Shown: positions 8,015 through 16,878, counted from the stretch's first letter. The stretch is 64,000 bases of DNA from Mesorhizobium sp. LMG 17147 (GCF_024297145.1 NZ_JANCTC010000014.1:51996-115995); one strand, 5' to 3'. Numbers and translations: made by a program. The notes: generated from the sequence alone by a model not told the origin.

Positions 8015-8439
8015 CCGCCTATCGTGACAGGGCCGAAGCGTTCGCTGCCGGGCTGATGGTGCAGGTGGCATGGCCGCTGCTGCTGATTGCTGCTGCCTTG
8101 CTGGCGGCGCCGGTCATCGGCCTGGCGGCTGCGCCGCAAACATCGTCGCTGTCCGCGGTAGCCTGGCTGATCGCCGCCGCAAGTGCCATAGCCACAATCA
8201 TTCTCTCGGCCCTGCTTTTGTTCGACGCGCTGCTGTTTCGGCTGATGGCCAGCCACGCCAGCGAGGCAGCCGGCGACGCGGCGATCGACGACGTGCTGGC
8301 GCGCATGCGGCTGAAGTCCACGGCTGCCGGCGGCCGCTCGCTCGAGCAGCGGATGGCCGGCACGCGCCGCCTGCTCGCCAAGCAGCGTATCGCGTTCGGC
8401 CTGTTCGCGGCGGCCTCGCTCGTCGCGGCATTCTTTTGA
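8011..8439 (+). CDS. Small membrane protein in ynb-like lipid operon
   Basis: This 142-residue protein belongs to no family that I recognise. It has hydrophobic segments at about residues 18-41 and 50-75, a charged middle part (DDVLARMRLKSTAAGGRSLE) and a last hydrophobic stretch at 127-142. Its ATG overlaps the ynbD stop (ATGA), which is strong evidence that it is translated. Its place inside the operon suggests a membrane subunit or scaffold for the lipid enzymes. That role is inferred from position only. Confidence 0.75.
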   Translation: MTAYRDRAEAFAAGLMVQVAWPLLLIAAALLAAPVIGLAAAPQTSSLSAVAWLIAAASAIATIILSALLLFDALLFRLMASHASEAAGDAAIDDVLARMRLKSTAAGGRSLEQRMAGTRRLLAKQRIAFGLFAAASLVAAFF

Positions 8440-8447
8440 GCCCGTCC

Positions 8448-9110
8448 ATGACAAAGCTTCGCGTCAGCACCTATACCCTGCTGCAGACGGTGACCTCGGT
8501 CGGCCTGTCGGCGCTGGCCTGGGCGGTCACCGGCGTGCGGCCGATCTGGAACGGCAGCCAGCCATCGGACCGGCAGCGCATCTACTTCGCCAACCATGCC
8601 AGCCACGGCGATTTCATCCTGCTGTCGGCCTGCCTCAGCGAGAAGGAACGCGCCCGTACCCATGCGGTGGCGGCCGCCGACTATTGGGGCAAGACGCGGC
8701 TGCGCCGTTTCATTGCCGAGGACATGCTGTCTTCCGTGCTGATCCACCGGCAGTGGACGGATGAAACGCAGCACCCGATCTCGATCATGCTGTCGGTGCT
8801 TGACCAGGGCCATTCGCTGATCCTGTTTCCCGAAGGCACGCGCAACATGACCGACGAACCGCTCCTGCCGTTCCGCTCCGGCCTCTACAATCTGTCGATG
8901 GCGCGACCCGATGTCGAGCTCATCCCCTGCTGGATCGAGAACATGTCGCGGGTGCTGCCCAAGGGGCAATTCGTGCCGGTGCCGCTGCTCTGCCGCGTCG
9001 TCTTCGGCGCGCCGATCGCCATTCAACCTGGTGAGGAACGCCGCGCCTTTCTCGACCGCGCCCGCGAAACGCTGCTGGCGCTGAACCCCCGGCCGGAGCG
9101 AGACGATTGA
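8448..9110 (+). CDS. 1-acyl-glycerol-3-phosphate acyltransferase-like (PlsC family)
   Basis: This 220-residue acyltransferase should add a fatty acyl chain to a lysophospholipid or glycerol phosphate. The catalytic H(X)4D motif is NHASHGDF at about residues 48-55. The substrate-binding FPEGTRNMTDEPLLPFRSG follows at about 125, and IPCWIENMSRVLPKG at about 160. The ATG at 8448 is chosen; a TTG overlapping the upstream stop is an alternative. I do not recall a PlsC-type gene in E. coli ynbABCD, so this appears to extend that set. Confidence 0.88.
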   Translation: MTKLRVSTYTLLQTVTSVGLSALAWAVTGVRPIWNGSQPSDRQRIYFANHASHGDFILLSACLSEKERARTHAVAAADYWGKTRLRRFIAEDMLSSVLIHRQWTDETQHPISIMLSVLDQGHSLILFPEGTRNMTDEPLLPFRSGLYNLSMARPDVELIPCWIENMSRVLPKGQFVPVPLLCRVVFGAPIAIQPGEERRAFLDRARETLLALNPRPERDD

Positions 9111-9123
9111 GGATCAAGGCAAA

Positions 9124-10068
9124 ATGCTGCCGATGATGCACGAAACCCTCATTCTGATTGTCGGCCTGCTGGCGGTGCTGATCAGCGCCAGCGTCGTCGC
9201 CGGCGTTTTGTCGTGGCGCGCGCCGAAGCCGTTGTCGCCGACGCTGGTCAACCTCACCCAGCGCATCAATGCCTGGTGGGTGATGGTGGTGGCGATCACC
9301 GTTGCCTTCTTCTTCGGCCGCCCCGGCATGACCATCCTGTTCGCGCTGATTTCCTTCGCCGCGTTGCGCGAATTCGTGACGCTGACGCACAGCCGCCGCA
9401 GCGACCACTGGGTGCTGCTCGGCATGTTCGGCATCGTCATCCCGTTCCAGTACTGGCTGGTGTGGACCGCCTGGTATGGCCTGTTCACCATCTTCATCCC
9501 GGTCTACTGCTTCCTGCTGATGCCGGCGATCACCGCGCTGCACGGCGACACCGAGCGCTTTCTCGAGCGCGTCTCGGCGCAGCAATGGGCGGTCATGATT
9601 TCGGTCTACTGCGTCAGCCACGTGCCGGCGCTGCTGACGCTCGATGTGCCTGGCTTCGAAGGCCGCAACCTGTTGCTGATCGCTTTCCTGATCATCACCG
9701 TGCAAGGCAGCGACGTGCTGCAATATATCTTCGGCAAGCTGTTCGGCCGGCATCTCCTGGCGCCGACGGTCTCGCCGTCGAAGACTTGGGAGGGGCTGGT
9801 CGGCGGGCTGGCGGCATCGAGCCTGCTCGGCGTGCTGCTGTCGTTTCTGACGCCGTTTTCGCCGCTGCAGGCAGCCGGCGTCGCCTTCATCGCCTGCCTG
9901 ATGGGCTTCCTCGGCGGGCTGGTCGCCTCCGCCATCAAGCGCGATCAGGGCGTCAAGGACTGGGGCCATCTGATCGAAGGCCATGGCGGCATGATGGACC
10001 GTGCTGACAGCCTGGTCTTCGCCGCCCCGGTCTTCTTCCATACGGTGCGCTATTTCTGGACTGTATGA
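9124..10068 (+). CDS. ynbB: Phosphatidate cytidylyltransferase (CdsA family), YnbB-like
   Basis: This 314-residue membrane enzyme should convert phosphatidic acid and CTP to CDP-diacylglycerol, the donor used by the phosphatidyltransferase that opens the operon. It has about eight hydrophobic helices. The CdsA signature is at the C-terminus: SPSKTWEGLVGG at about 218, then IKRDQGVKDWG and EGHGGMMDRADS near 275-300. It is the last gene of the operon, 13 bases after the acyltransferase. A long hairpin follows. An essential housekeeping CdsA is expected elsewhere, so this is probably a dedicated paralogue. Confidence 0.88.
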   Translation: MLPMMHETLILIVGLLAVLISASVVAGVLSWRAPKPLSPTLVNLTQRINAWWVMVVAITVAFFFGRPGMTILFALISFAALREFVTLTHSRRSDHWVLLGMFGIVIPFQYWLVWTAWYGLFTIFIPVYCFLLMPAITALHGDTERFLERVSAQQWAVMISVYCVSHVPALLTLDVPGFEGRNLLLIAFLIITVQGSDVLQYIFGKLFGRHLLAPTVSPSKTWEGLVGGLAASSLLGVLLSFLTPFSPLQAAGVAFIACLMGFLGGLVASAIKRDQGVKDWGHLIEGHGGMMDRADSLVFAAPVFFHTVRYFWTV

Positions 10069-10133
10069 AGGTTGGCGCCGTTTGCCGCGGCGGACGGTTC
10101 AGCGCGACCTTGCGAAGATAACCTGATCCGTTT

Positions 10134-10166
10134 GGTTATTACCACTTTCGCGAAGCGGTAATAACC
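10134..10166. terminator. Bidirectional hairpin between convergent operons
   Basis: GGTTATTACC (10134-10143) and GGTAATAACC (10157-10166) are perfect inverted arms. The 13-base spacer holds a further CTT/AAG pairing. It lies between the end of the ynb-like operon and the end of the minus-strand transporter gene. Confidence 0.75.
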
Positions 10167-10192
10167 CGACCTGCCGCCGTCGTCGGCCGCGT

Positions 10193-12184
10193 TCATTTTG
10201 CCGCGGCGAGCGGCTCTTTCTTGCGCGCCGGCGTCAGGCGGCGCATGCGGCGTCTGGCGGTGGTCTTCAGCGCCACCGGCGGAGCGCTGGACAACGCGCC
10301 GATCACCGCGCCGACCATGCCGTGTGCGACGAAATCGGCGTTGATCTCATTGGCCAATCTGGCGTCTGCCTCCTGGTTGTCGCTGTCGGGCTCCGACCAC
10401 AATACGACGCCCACCCGCAACCTTGGTTTGGCGCGTTTCAGCCGACGGACCAGGAACCGGCCGTGCTTGACGGAATCGCGGTTCAAAAATCCGACGACGA
10501 CGGTATCGACGGCGTCGAGTTCAAGGCGGCGAATGCGTCCCGGTTCCAGATCGGCGAAGCTCGCCCTCAACACCGTAGCGCGCTGGACTTCGAGCACCTG
10601 CGCCAGCATGGCGGCAGCGGCGTCGTCGAGTTCGCCGCGCCCTCCGGCGCACAGCACCGACATGCCCGTGCCATCCGGCAGTTCGGTGTCGTCCTCGTCC
10701 TCCCCCTGAATCTGCTTGTCCTCGCGTACGCCGTTGTCCTCGGCTGCGGCCGTATCGTCCGCTTCCGCCTCCTCCTGCGCGCTGTCGTCGAGGTTCGCCA
10801 CCATCGTCAGCGCGCTGCCGGCGACCTGCTGTCTTTGCTCATCGCTCAACACACCACGCACACGGTCCTGCTCGCCGAGCAGAAGTGCGGGAATCGCGAC
10901 CTTGTCGTAGAACTCGACCAGATAGTTTTCCTCCAGCATCTCCTCGGCATGGTCTGTCGCTTCCTCGGGGTCGCCAGCCAGTAGCCGTTGGTAAAGCCGG
11001 GCGTGCGGTTCGAGCACGGGTTCGTTGCCGAACAGAACGTCGAGGAATTCGAACTGCGGCACATGGCGGCCGAGCACGACGAGGCAGACCGTGAGCGGCG
11101 TCGACAGAACCAGGCCCAATGGCCCCCAGAGCCAGGTCCAGAAGATCGCCGCCACGATGATGGCCAATGGCGACAGCCCGGTGCGCGAGCCGTAGAGCCA
11201 AGGTTCGATCACGTTGCCGGTGATCAGTTCCACCACCACGAAAAGCCCGGCGGTCCATAGCACGAGCGACCAGCCGGGCGCCACGGCCAGCGCCAGGAAC
11301 AGAGGCAGCAGCGTCGCGATGACCGGGCCGATATAGGGAACGAAGCGCAGCGCCAGCGCCAGCAAGCCCCACAACAATGGATTGGGTATGCCCAGAACCC
11401 AAAGCCCGAACGTAATCGGTACGGCATAGACGATGTTCACGACCAATTGCATGAGCAGATATCGGCCGACCCGCTTGCCGGCATCCTGCAGCGCCTCGGT
11501 GGTTCGATGCAGATCGCCGTAGCCGACGAGACGTATGAAGCGATCGCGCAGGTCTTCCCGCTCGAGCAGCATGAATATGACGACCACGACGATCAGCCCG
11601 GCCGATGCCAGCGGGCTCAGCAGCGGGCCGATCAGATTCTGGAGAACCTCGAGCGGTCGTTCGCGCGCGACGATTTCGACCGGGATCGGCTCCCGCGGAG
11701 GCTGATCGGCGGCGGGTTGCACAGGTCCGGGTCTGTCGAGTTCCTGGCCGACGCGTTCGATCACCCGGCTCAATCTGGAAACGATACCGCCGCCGACGCC
11801 GGTGTCCTTGAGGGACCGGACCTTGGTCAGGATATTAGCCTGGTAAAGCGGGATGTTCTGCGCCAGTTCACTAACCTGCGTGGCGACGATGAAGGAGAAC
11901 AGCGCCAGCACCGTGAATGCGCCGAGCACGCTCGCGATCACGGCAGGAAGACGCGGAATGCCGGCGCGCTTGAGTGCCGACACCATCGGTACAAGCGCAA
12001 AGGTAAGCAGCAGGGCGATTGCGATCGGCAGAAAGACCTCGCGCCCGAAATAGAGCGCCGCGACGGCCGTCACGACCGACGCTACGCTGGGCAACGATGT
12101 GTGCGGAAGCGCCCTGGCAGCGGCAACAATACCCGCCCGCCGGGGCTCCGCCAGGTGCGCGCCGTTTCGACGATTTGCCGCCAC
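10193..12184 (-). CDS. AI-2E family (PerM/TqsA) transporter with soluble C-terminal tail
   Basis: The AI-2E exporter-like (UPF0118) family covers permeases of eight helices that export varied small solutes; the substrate is unknown here. The membrane domain spans about residues 40-390, with a soluble insertion near 130-190 rich in Pro and Glu. A GTG at 12184 is chosen because a GGAGGT site lies just upstream; the longer ATG reading at 12238 lacks one. The product has 663 residues, while family members are usually about 350. The extra C-terminal 270 residues include an acidic linker (about residues 490-520) and a compact domain beginning SVLCAGGRGELDDAAAAMLA. Confidence 0.85.
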   Translation of the reverse strand: MAANRRNGAHLAEPRRAGIVAAARALPHTSLPSVASVVTAVAALYFGREVFLPIAIALLLTFALVPMVSALKRAGIPRLPAVIASVLGAFTVLALFSFIVATQVSELAQNIPLYQANILTKVRSLKDTGVGGGIVSRLSRVIERVGQELDRPGPVQPAADQPPREPIPVEIVARERPLEVLQNLIGPLLSPLASAGLIVVVVIFMLLEREDLRDRFIRLVGYGDLHRTTEALQDAGKRVGRYLLMQLVVNIVYAVPITFGLWVLGIPNPLLWGLLALALRFVPYIGPVIATLLPLFLALAVAPGWSLVLWTAGLFVVVELITGNVIEPWLYGSRTGLSPLAIIVAAIFWTWLWGPLGLVLSTPLTVCLVVLGRHVPQFEFLDVLFGNEPVLEPHARLYQRLLAGDPEEATDHAEEMLEENYLVEFYDKVAIPALLLGEQDRVRGVLSDEQRQQVAGSALTMVANLDDSAQEEAEADDTAAAEDNGVREDKQIQGEDEDDTELPDGTGMSVLCAGGRGELDDAAAAMLAQVLEVQRATVLRASFADLEPGRIRRLELDAVDTVVVGFLNRDSVKHGRFLVRRLKRAKPRLRVGVVLWSEPDSDNQEADARLANEINADFVAHGMVGAVIGALSSAPPVALKTTARRRMRRLTPARKKEPLAAAK

Positions 12185-12470
12185 TTTATACCTCCGCCCC
12201 GCCGTCGTTATGATCGGGCATATTGAGCCGGCGTGCAACGTCGCAGCGCCTCCCCCAACTGGACACCGATTGCCTGGACCTTCGTTGGCTTTGTCGGGCT
12301 TCAGATCGGCAGCGCGGCTATTCAGTCACGGTAGAATTTTTTGCATAAATGGCGTCACGGGCAATCCTGTTCCATGTCTGCGCCAGAACGCGGAACTTTT
12401 GGGTCAAAACACCGTTCCTTCGTAGATCGCTGATGGACAACCTCAAAGCAGCAGCTCAGGAGGAATGATC
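12185..12470. other. Intergenic region, promoters of divergent genes
   Basis: I see no gene here. It separates the minus-strand transporter from the plus-strand small secreted protein and must hold both promoters. The AGGAGG at 12458-12463 is the ribosome binding site that fixes the 12471 start. Confidence 0.5.
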
Positions 12471-12761
12471 ATGAACATCAAGATGCTTTGCATGGGCGCG
12501 ATGGCGCTTTCGATGATGACCGGCGCAGCGCTCGCCGCCGGTGCCACTGGCACTTCGGCGCTCGACGATCCGCAGAAAATGTCACCCTTCTTCACCGACG
12601 CCGGCATGAAGAGCATGAAGTCGGAAGCCGAATTCAAGACCGCATGGATGGCCATGTCCACGAGCGACCGGGCCATGGTGTTGAAGGAATGCAGCGACGC
12701 CGGCATTGCCAAAACGCATGCCGACTTCTGCAAGATGGCCAACCAGCTCGGTAACAAGTGA
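12471..12761 (+). CDS. Small secreted protein, function unknown
   Basis: The 96-residue product begins MNIKMLCMGAMALSMMTGAA with a clear signal peptide, probably cleaved after ALA near residue 23. The mature part is small and Met/Lys-rich, with two cysteines (LKECSDAG, DFCKMAN) that could form a disulfide in the periplasm. The start at 12471 sits seven bases after AGGAGG; the ATG at 12465 is too close to that site. It appears to be monocistronic. Confidence 0.7.
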   Translation: MNIKMLCMGAMALSMMTGAALAAGATGTSALDDPQKMSPFFTDAGMKSMKSEAEFKTAWMAMSTSDRAMVLKECSDAGIAKTHADFCKMANQLGNK

Positions 12762-13297
12762 CCGCCGGCTTCTTGCCGATGGCAATAACGGACCAAGCGA
12801 AAGGCGGGCAGGTCCGCCATTGTGCGACCTTCCAGTCTGCACCGGCGGGCGTTCAGCCATTTGATGTCGCTACGCCGGAATGTCCGCGCAATGAAGGCCA
12901 CGGCTTTTGTTCGATTGCCGTGGCACCATCGGCATGGCCTGGTCGGAACGCATGTCGCGGAGTGGCAATGCCACCCCGAGCGGTCCCGTCTGCTCGCATC
13001 CCGCCGGTTGGCCTCCGCATGGCATTGCCGGCACCGGCAATCCGGGCGAGATCGAATGCAGCACCAGGCAGGTGAAGGCCTGGTGCTGAAGACCGAGTTT
13101 TTGAAAAAGGCCTGATCGCCTCGGCACCCTTCGCTTCCATATCAATCGCCTCGTGACTGAACCGCCAATGTGAGCGCCCATGTGGGAGGAGCCCGTCCCC
13201 TCGCCCTATGTTGCACTGCGTTAGATTTGTTGCATTGCAATATCGGCGCATCGGGTCGAGCCTCTGCGAAGGTGGGCATTCCTTGCACGAGGTGATT
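12762..13297. other. 535-base region without a supported gene
   Basis: Short open frames exist on both strands but none has a ribosome binding site or a recognisable product. The only structure that stands out is the hairpin at 13059-13088. Confidence 0.5.
13059..13088 (+). terminator. Perfect 11-bp hairpin, terminator-like
   Basis: CAGCACCAGGC (13059-13069) pairs exactly with GCCTGGTGCTG (13078-13088) around an 8-base loop. A TTTTT run follows about 10 bases later. It could end a small transcript from the gene-free region upstream. Confidence 0.5.
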
Positions 13298-15268
13298 GTG
13301 TCGGCATCATTTCGGCCTGACATCGAAGGGCTGCGCGCACTGGCGGTGGCGGGTGTCATCGCCTTCCATTTTGGTCTCTCCGGCCTGCCCGGCGGCTTTG
13401 CTGGCGTCGACATCTTCTTCGTCATCTCCGGCTACCTGATTACAAAACACCTGGTTGCGGAAATAACCGAAACCGGGCGGCTGAACCTCTGGCGCTTCTA
13501 CGCCCGGCGCGCCCGGCGCCTGCTGCCGGCGGCACTGTTCGTCATTCTCGCCACGCTGTTTGCTGGTTACTTCATCCTGTCGCCGGAGGAACAGGCGCTC
13601 TATTCGAAAGGCGCCATGTTCGCCTCCGCCTACATGATCAACCTCTGGCTGATCCGCTGGTCGTTCGACTATTTCGCCGCCGACGCCACCAACAACCCCT
13701 TCATCCACTTCTGGTCGCTCTCGGTCGAAGAACAATTCTATTTGGCATGGCCGGCGCTGCTTTTGATGGCCGCATGGCTGCGCCCGGGCAAGCGCACCGC
13801 TATAATCGTCATTGGCCTCGCCGGCCTAGCCTCCTTCGCCGCCTGCGCCTGGCTGACGGAAGTGTCGCAGCCCTGGGCCTTCTACTTCTCGCCGCTCAGG
13901 GCCTGGGAATTCGCCGCCGGCGGCCTCGCGACCATGGCGCCGGCAAAGATCTGGCGCGACCGGCCGCTGCTGGCCACGCTCCAGGCATGCCTCGGTCTGG
14001 TGCTGATTGCCTGGGCCTATCTAATGCTGGACGAAGACTCGCCGTTTCCCGGGGTGAATGCGCTGGCGCCTGTCGCCGGCACCGTGCTGCTGCTGCTCAG
14101 CGGCAGCGGCGGCCGCAATCTGCCGAGCGCCGTGCTGGCGCCGGCGCCCCTGCAATGGCTGGGACGGCTTTCCTATTCGCTCTATCTCTGGCACTGGCCA
14201 GTCATCGTCTACGCGGCGATGGTGGTTCCCAACCTGTCCATCCTGGACCGCTTTGCCTGCGCGGCGCTGACGCTGGTTCTGTCGATGTTCACCTATCATT
14301 TCATCGAGAACCCGATCCGCCGCAACGGCTGGCTGATGGCCGGAGCAGCGCGGGCGCTGGTGCCCGCCGTCGCGCTGACCGGCGCCGGCGTGGTCGCGGC
14401 CTATGGCAATGCGCGCTTTGCCGAGCACAATCTCAGCCCCGAACAGCACGTCATCGCCGACAGCGCCGCCCGGCTCTCCACCGTGCGCGCGACCAATGGC
14501 GGCTGCGTGCTCGATTTCGAGACCGTCAAGCCGAAGCCCTGCATGTTCGGCCGCAAGGATGCCCAGCGCTCGGTCGTGCTGTTCGGCGACTCGCATGCCG
14601 ACCATTGGTCGACGCCGCTGATCAAGGCGGCCGAGAAGAACAATTTTCGCGTCGTCACCTTTCTCAAATCCTCCTGCCGGGCTTCGCGGGTGACGACCTG
14701 GAACTGGCGGCTGAAGCGCGACTACACCGAATGCGACCAGTGGCGCGAGCAGTCGGTCCAGGACATCATCGCGCTGCACCCGCAACTGGTGGTGATTTCG
14801 GAATTCTCGATCGGCAATGTGATGAAGGAATCGCCCGAGGAGTTGAAGCACGCCGATTGGCAAGCGCAGTGGCGGACGGGCCTCACCTGGACGCTTCAGG
14901 CCTTCAGCCAGGCCGGCATCAAGGTCGCGGTCATCAGAGACGTTCCCTACAATGCAAGCTACGCCGACAAATGCGTGGCGCGCGCTCTGTGGCGGGGCCA
15001 GACGCCCGCGACATGCGACACGCCGAGGATCATGGCGGCAAACGACGACATCGCCACAGTCGAGCGCGACATCGTGCGCTCGACGCCGAACGCCACTTAC
15101 ATCGACATGACCGACCGGTTTTGCGACCAGACCACCTGCCACGTCTTCATCGACGGCAAACTAGCCTTCCGCGACCGCCACCACCTGGCGACGCCCTTCG
15201 CCGAAACGCTGGAGCCGGCGGTGGAACGGGCGCTGTTTTCGGATGTGATGGCGGCGGCTGTGAAGTAA
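13298..15268 (+). CDS. OafA/YrhL-type acyltransferase with SGNH domain
   Basis: This 656-residue inner-membrane enzyme should O-acetylate a surface glycan. The acyltransferase-3 domain covers about residues 1-360: it starts FRPDIEGLRALAVAGVIAFH, has the VDIFFVISGYLITKH segment with the RR-rich FYARRARRLLPAA loop, and about ten helices. A periplasmic SGNH domain follows, with the nucleophile region VVLFGDSHADHWSTPLIKAA near residue 430. The GTG at 13298 is favoured because GAGG lies five bases upstream and the conserved domain begins right after it. The target polysaccharide, perhaps LPS or exopolysaccharide, cannot be read from the context. Confidence 0.88.
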   Translation: MSASFRPDIEGLRALAVAGVIAFHFGLSGLPGGFAGVDIFFVISGYLITKHLVAEITETGRLNLWRFYARRARRLLPAALFVILATLFAGYFILSPEEQALYSKGAMFASAYMINLWLIRWSFDYFAADATNNPFIHFWSLSVEEQFYLAWPALLLMAAWLRPGKRTAIIVIGLAGLASFAACAWLTEVSQPWAFYFSPLRAWEFAAGGLATMAPAKIWRDRPLLATLQACLGLVLIAWAYLMLDEDSPFPGVNALAPVAGTVLLLLSGSGGRNLPSAVLAPAPLQWLGRLSYSLYLWHWPVIVYAAMVVPNLSILDRFACAALTLVLSMFTYHFIENPIRRNGWLMAGAARALVPAVALTGAGVVAAYGNARFAEHNLSPEQHVIADSAARLSTVRATNGGCVLDFETVKPKPCMFGRKDAQRSVVLFGDSHADHWSTPLIKAAEKNNFRVVTFLKSSCRASRVTTWNWRLKRDYTECDQWREQSVQDIIALHPQLVVISEFSIGNVMKESPEELKHADWQAQWRTGLTWTLQAFSQAGIKVAVIRDVPYNASYADKCVARALWRGQTPATCDTPRIMAANDDIATVERDIVRSTPNATYIDMTDRFCDQTTCHVFIDGKLAFRDRHHLATPFAETLEPAVERALFSDVMAAAVK

Positions 15269-15327
15269 CAGTGCGGGATCATGTCGGATCACGACCGACC
15301 AGCCCTTGGCGAGCAACCCACGCCAGG

Positions 15328-15444
15328 TCAGCTAAGGATGAGACCAGCCAGTAAAACGGTAAGGATAAGCGACAGCGGAACTGCAAGAAGGCAGCACAGC
15401 TCGAAAGTGTTGGCTCGCCAAGAAGTCATTGGTCGCTTTTCCAT
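15328..15444 (-). CDS. 38-residue single-pass membrane miniprotein
   Basis: This short minus-strand reading frame encodes 38 residues: MEKRPMTSWRANTFELCC followed by a hydrophobic helix of about 20 residues (LLAVPLSLILTVLLAGLILS). GGGAGGAGG lies six bases before the ATG, one of the best ribosome binding sites in the window. The positive N-terminus and single helix predict an inner-membrane protein with its N-terminus in the cytoplasm. I know no named family. It lies downstream of the DUF2285 gene on the same strand. Confidence 0.6.
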   Translation of the reverse strand: MEKRPMTSWRANTFELCCLLAVPLSLILTVLLAGLILS

Positions 15445-15495
15445 GTTGGCCTCCTCCCTCAACGGCCAGACCGGGACGGCAATTCTAGATGGTGC

Positions 15496-15774
15496 TCATC
15501 CCCACCACTCATCACGCAATTGGCGCAGTTCGTTCCGCTTCCTGGTCATCCATCGTGCACGCGCCAAATGTGTCGCCCACCCCCGGAAAGCCCTCTCCGG
15601 TTCCCGCTCCGGATCAATGTGCAGAACGATGCGGGCGACCTCACGCCAATCGGTTCCTTCCGCCGAAGCATCGAGCAGCCGGATATAAGTAAGCATGTGA
15701 TCTTCGTCATAACCGGTCAGAACCGAAGACGTCGGCGCTGCGTTCGCGATATGAAGGTTTGGCGGCTTTAGCAT
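15496..15774 (-). CDS. DUF2285 (RovC-like DNA-binding domain) protein
   Basis: The 92-residue product carries the small DUF2285 domain, now related to the DNA-binding part of the RovC type VI secretion regulator. The typical core is YDEDHMLTYIRLLDASAEG, then DWREVARIVLHIDPEREPER, then THLARARWMT. Such proteins are common in integrative elements and symbiosis islands of Mesorhizobium. The C-terminal RKRNELRQLRDEWWG differs from the HGYRHLL ending I would expect. No other mobile genes adjoin it. It is probably a regulator, but no target is visible. Confidence 0.75.
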   Translation of the reverse strand: MLKPPNLHIANAAPTSSVLTGYDEDHMLTYIRLLDASAEGTDWREVARIVLHIDPEREPERAFRGWATHLARARWMTRKRNELRQLRDEWWG

Positions 15775-16004
15775 TGCGACCTACCAGCACTGGCGCACCG
15801 TAGCAGCCTATGAAGAAGCCGGCGCCCTTTGATCGGAGGATGCGGATCGAGATTCGCCTCGACGGTCGACAAATGCGGGCCTCGGGCGGTGGTTCCCCGC
15901 CCAGTTGGGCTCACGCCTCACCCATCGCGATCGGGTGGACGCAATCTATGTATTTTACTATGTATTTCAGTGGAACCTAATTTAGTCGTCGCAATTATGC
16001 GTGC

Positions 16005-16322
16005 GTGAGAAAGCGTGAAATCCAGACCGTCACTGAAAGCCGGCTATCGCGGGATCAGTTGGCCGATGATCCAGTGATTGCAGTCGATTTGACCGAACGG
16101 ATATTGCAGGCGGCCGACAACGACAGGATAGTCTGCCTCGTCGTGGCAACGGAGCAGCTGGAAGCCGACCGCATCGAGAAAGCGGAGCCTCAGGAGACCA
16201 GGATTGCCGCTAGTTTCGTCCGGGACTTTGAGGTCATGCTGCTTGTTCTTTATGCGGCCTACGCCCTCGCTGTGCTGGGTGCGACCGCCTTCGTTTTGCT
16301 GGAACTGGGCCATGTCCTATAG
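16005..16322 (+). CDS. Possible small membrane protein (strand uncertain)
   Basis: A GTG-initiated frame encodes 105 residues: a charged N-terminal part (TESRLSRDQLADDPVIAVDL) and a C-terminal hydrophobic helix (MLLVLYAAYALAVLGATAFV). An opposite-strand frame (16044-16313, 89 residues, with LLRLRFLDAVGFQLLRCHDE) overlaps it and has similar codon quality. Neither has a convincing ribosome binding site, and I recognise neither product. At most one is real. Confidence 0.3.
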   Translation: MRKREIQTVTESRLSRDQLADDPVIAVDLTERILQAADNDRIVCLVVATEQLEADRIEKAEPQETRIAASFVRDFEVMLLVLYAAYALAVLGATAFVLLELGHVL

Positions 16323-16564
16323 GTCGGTGACGGGACTGGCACCCCCCGATTGTCGCTGTTTGACGGGACACCGGGATACATACGGCGCGGACCACAACCG
16401 GCTCGAGGCTTGCGTCGACGGCCACCCTGCCGCACAGCCAGAGGCGTTTTCGCCCACGCGGCGCTAATTTAGGGCTCTAGGTTCGTGGCATCTTGCAAAT
16501 TTGTGGAACGAGCCTGCCCTTCGCGGGTTTTTCTATTAGAGGGACGTTAAAGAAGGAGGTAGCT

Positions 16565-16873
16565 ATGAAGAAGCTCCTGCTTGCCTCGGTGATCGCCGTC
16601 GCCTCGGCGGCTTCCGTGATCGGCCCCGCCAACGCCGGCGGCAGCGTCACGATCGGCATCGGCAACGGCTATGACGACGACTATTATTATCGCCACCATC
16701 GGTATTCCGATTACGACGATGAGTACGTCCCCCGTTACCGCTATGATGTCTATAACGAGGACTACGCGCCGCGCTACCGGTACCGGTACCACCGGCGCTG
16801 CCATACCGAAGTGATCAGGCACTGGCGTCATCATCACCGGATCATCGAAAGAATCCGTGTCTGCCGTCGTTGA
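16565..16873 (+). CDS. Secreted His/Tyr/Arg-rich small protein
   Basis: The 102-residue product starts MKKLLLASVIAVASAASVIG, a signal peptide cleaved near GPANA-GG. The mature part has an unusual composition: clusters of Tyr and Asp (YDDDYYYRHHRYSDYDDEYV), a middle rich in YRYRYHRR, and a His/Arg tail with two Cys (RRCHTEV, RVCRR). A GGAGGT site precedes the ATG. Many rhizobia encode such low-complexity periplasmic proteins; metal or surface binding is possible but unproven. Confidence 0.75.
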   Translation: MKKLLLASVIAVASAASVIGPANAGGSVTIGIGNGYDDDYYYRHHRYSDYDDEYVPRYRYDVYNEDYAPRYRYRYHRRCHTEVIRHWRHHHRIIERIRVCRR

Positions 16874-16878
16874 CGGAT

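Noticed and set aside
8920..10041. 373-codon minus-strand open frame
   Set aside because: It is antisense to the acyltransferase and cytidylyltransferase genes; its product is Arg/Gln/His-rich low complexity typical of shadows in GC-rich DNA.
14021..15142. 373-codon minus-strand open frame
   Set aside because: It is antisense to the OafA-type acyltransferase with no domain of its own.
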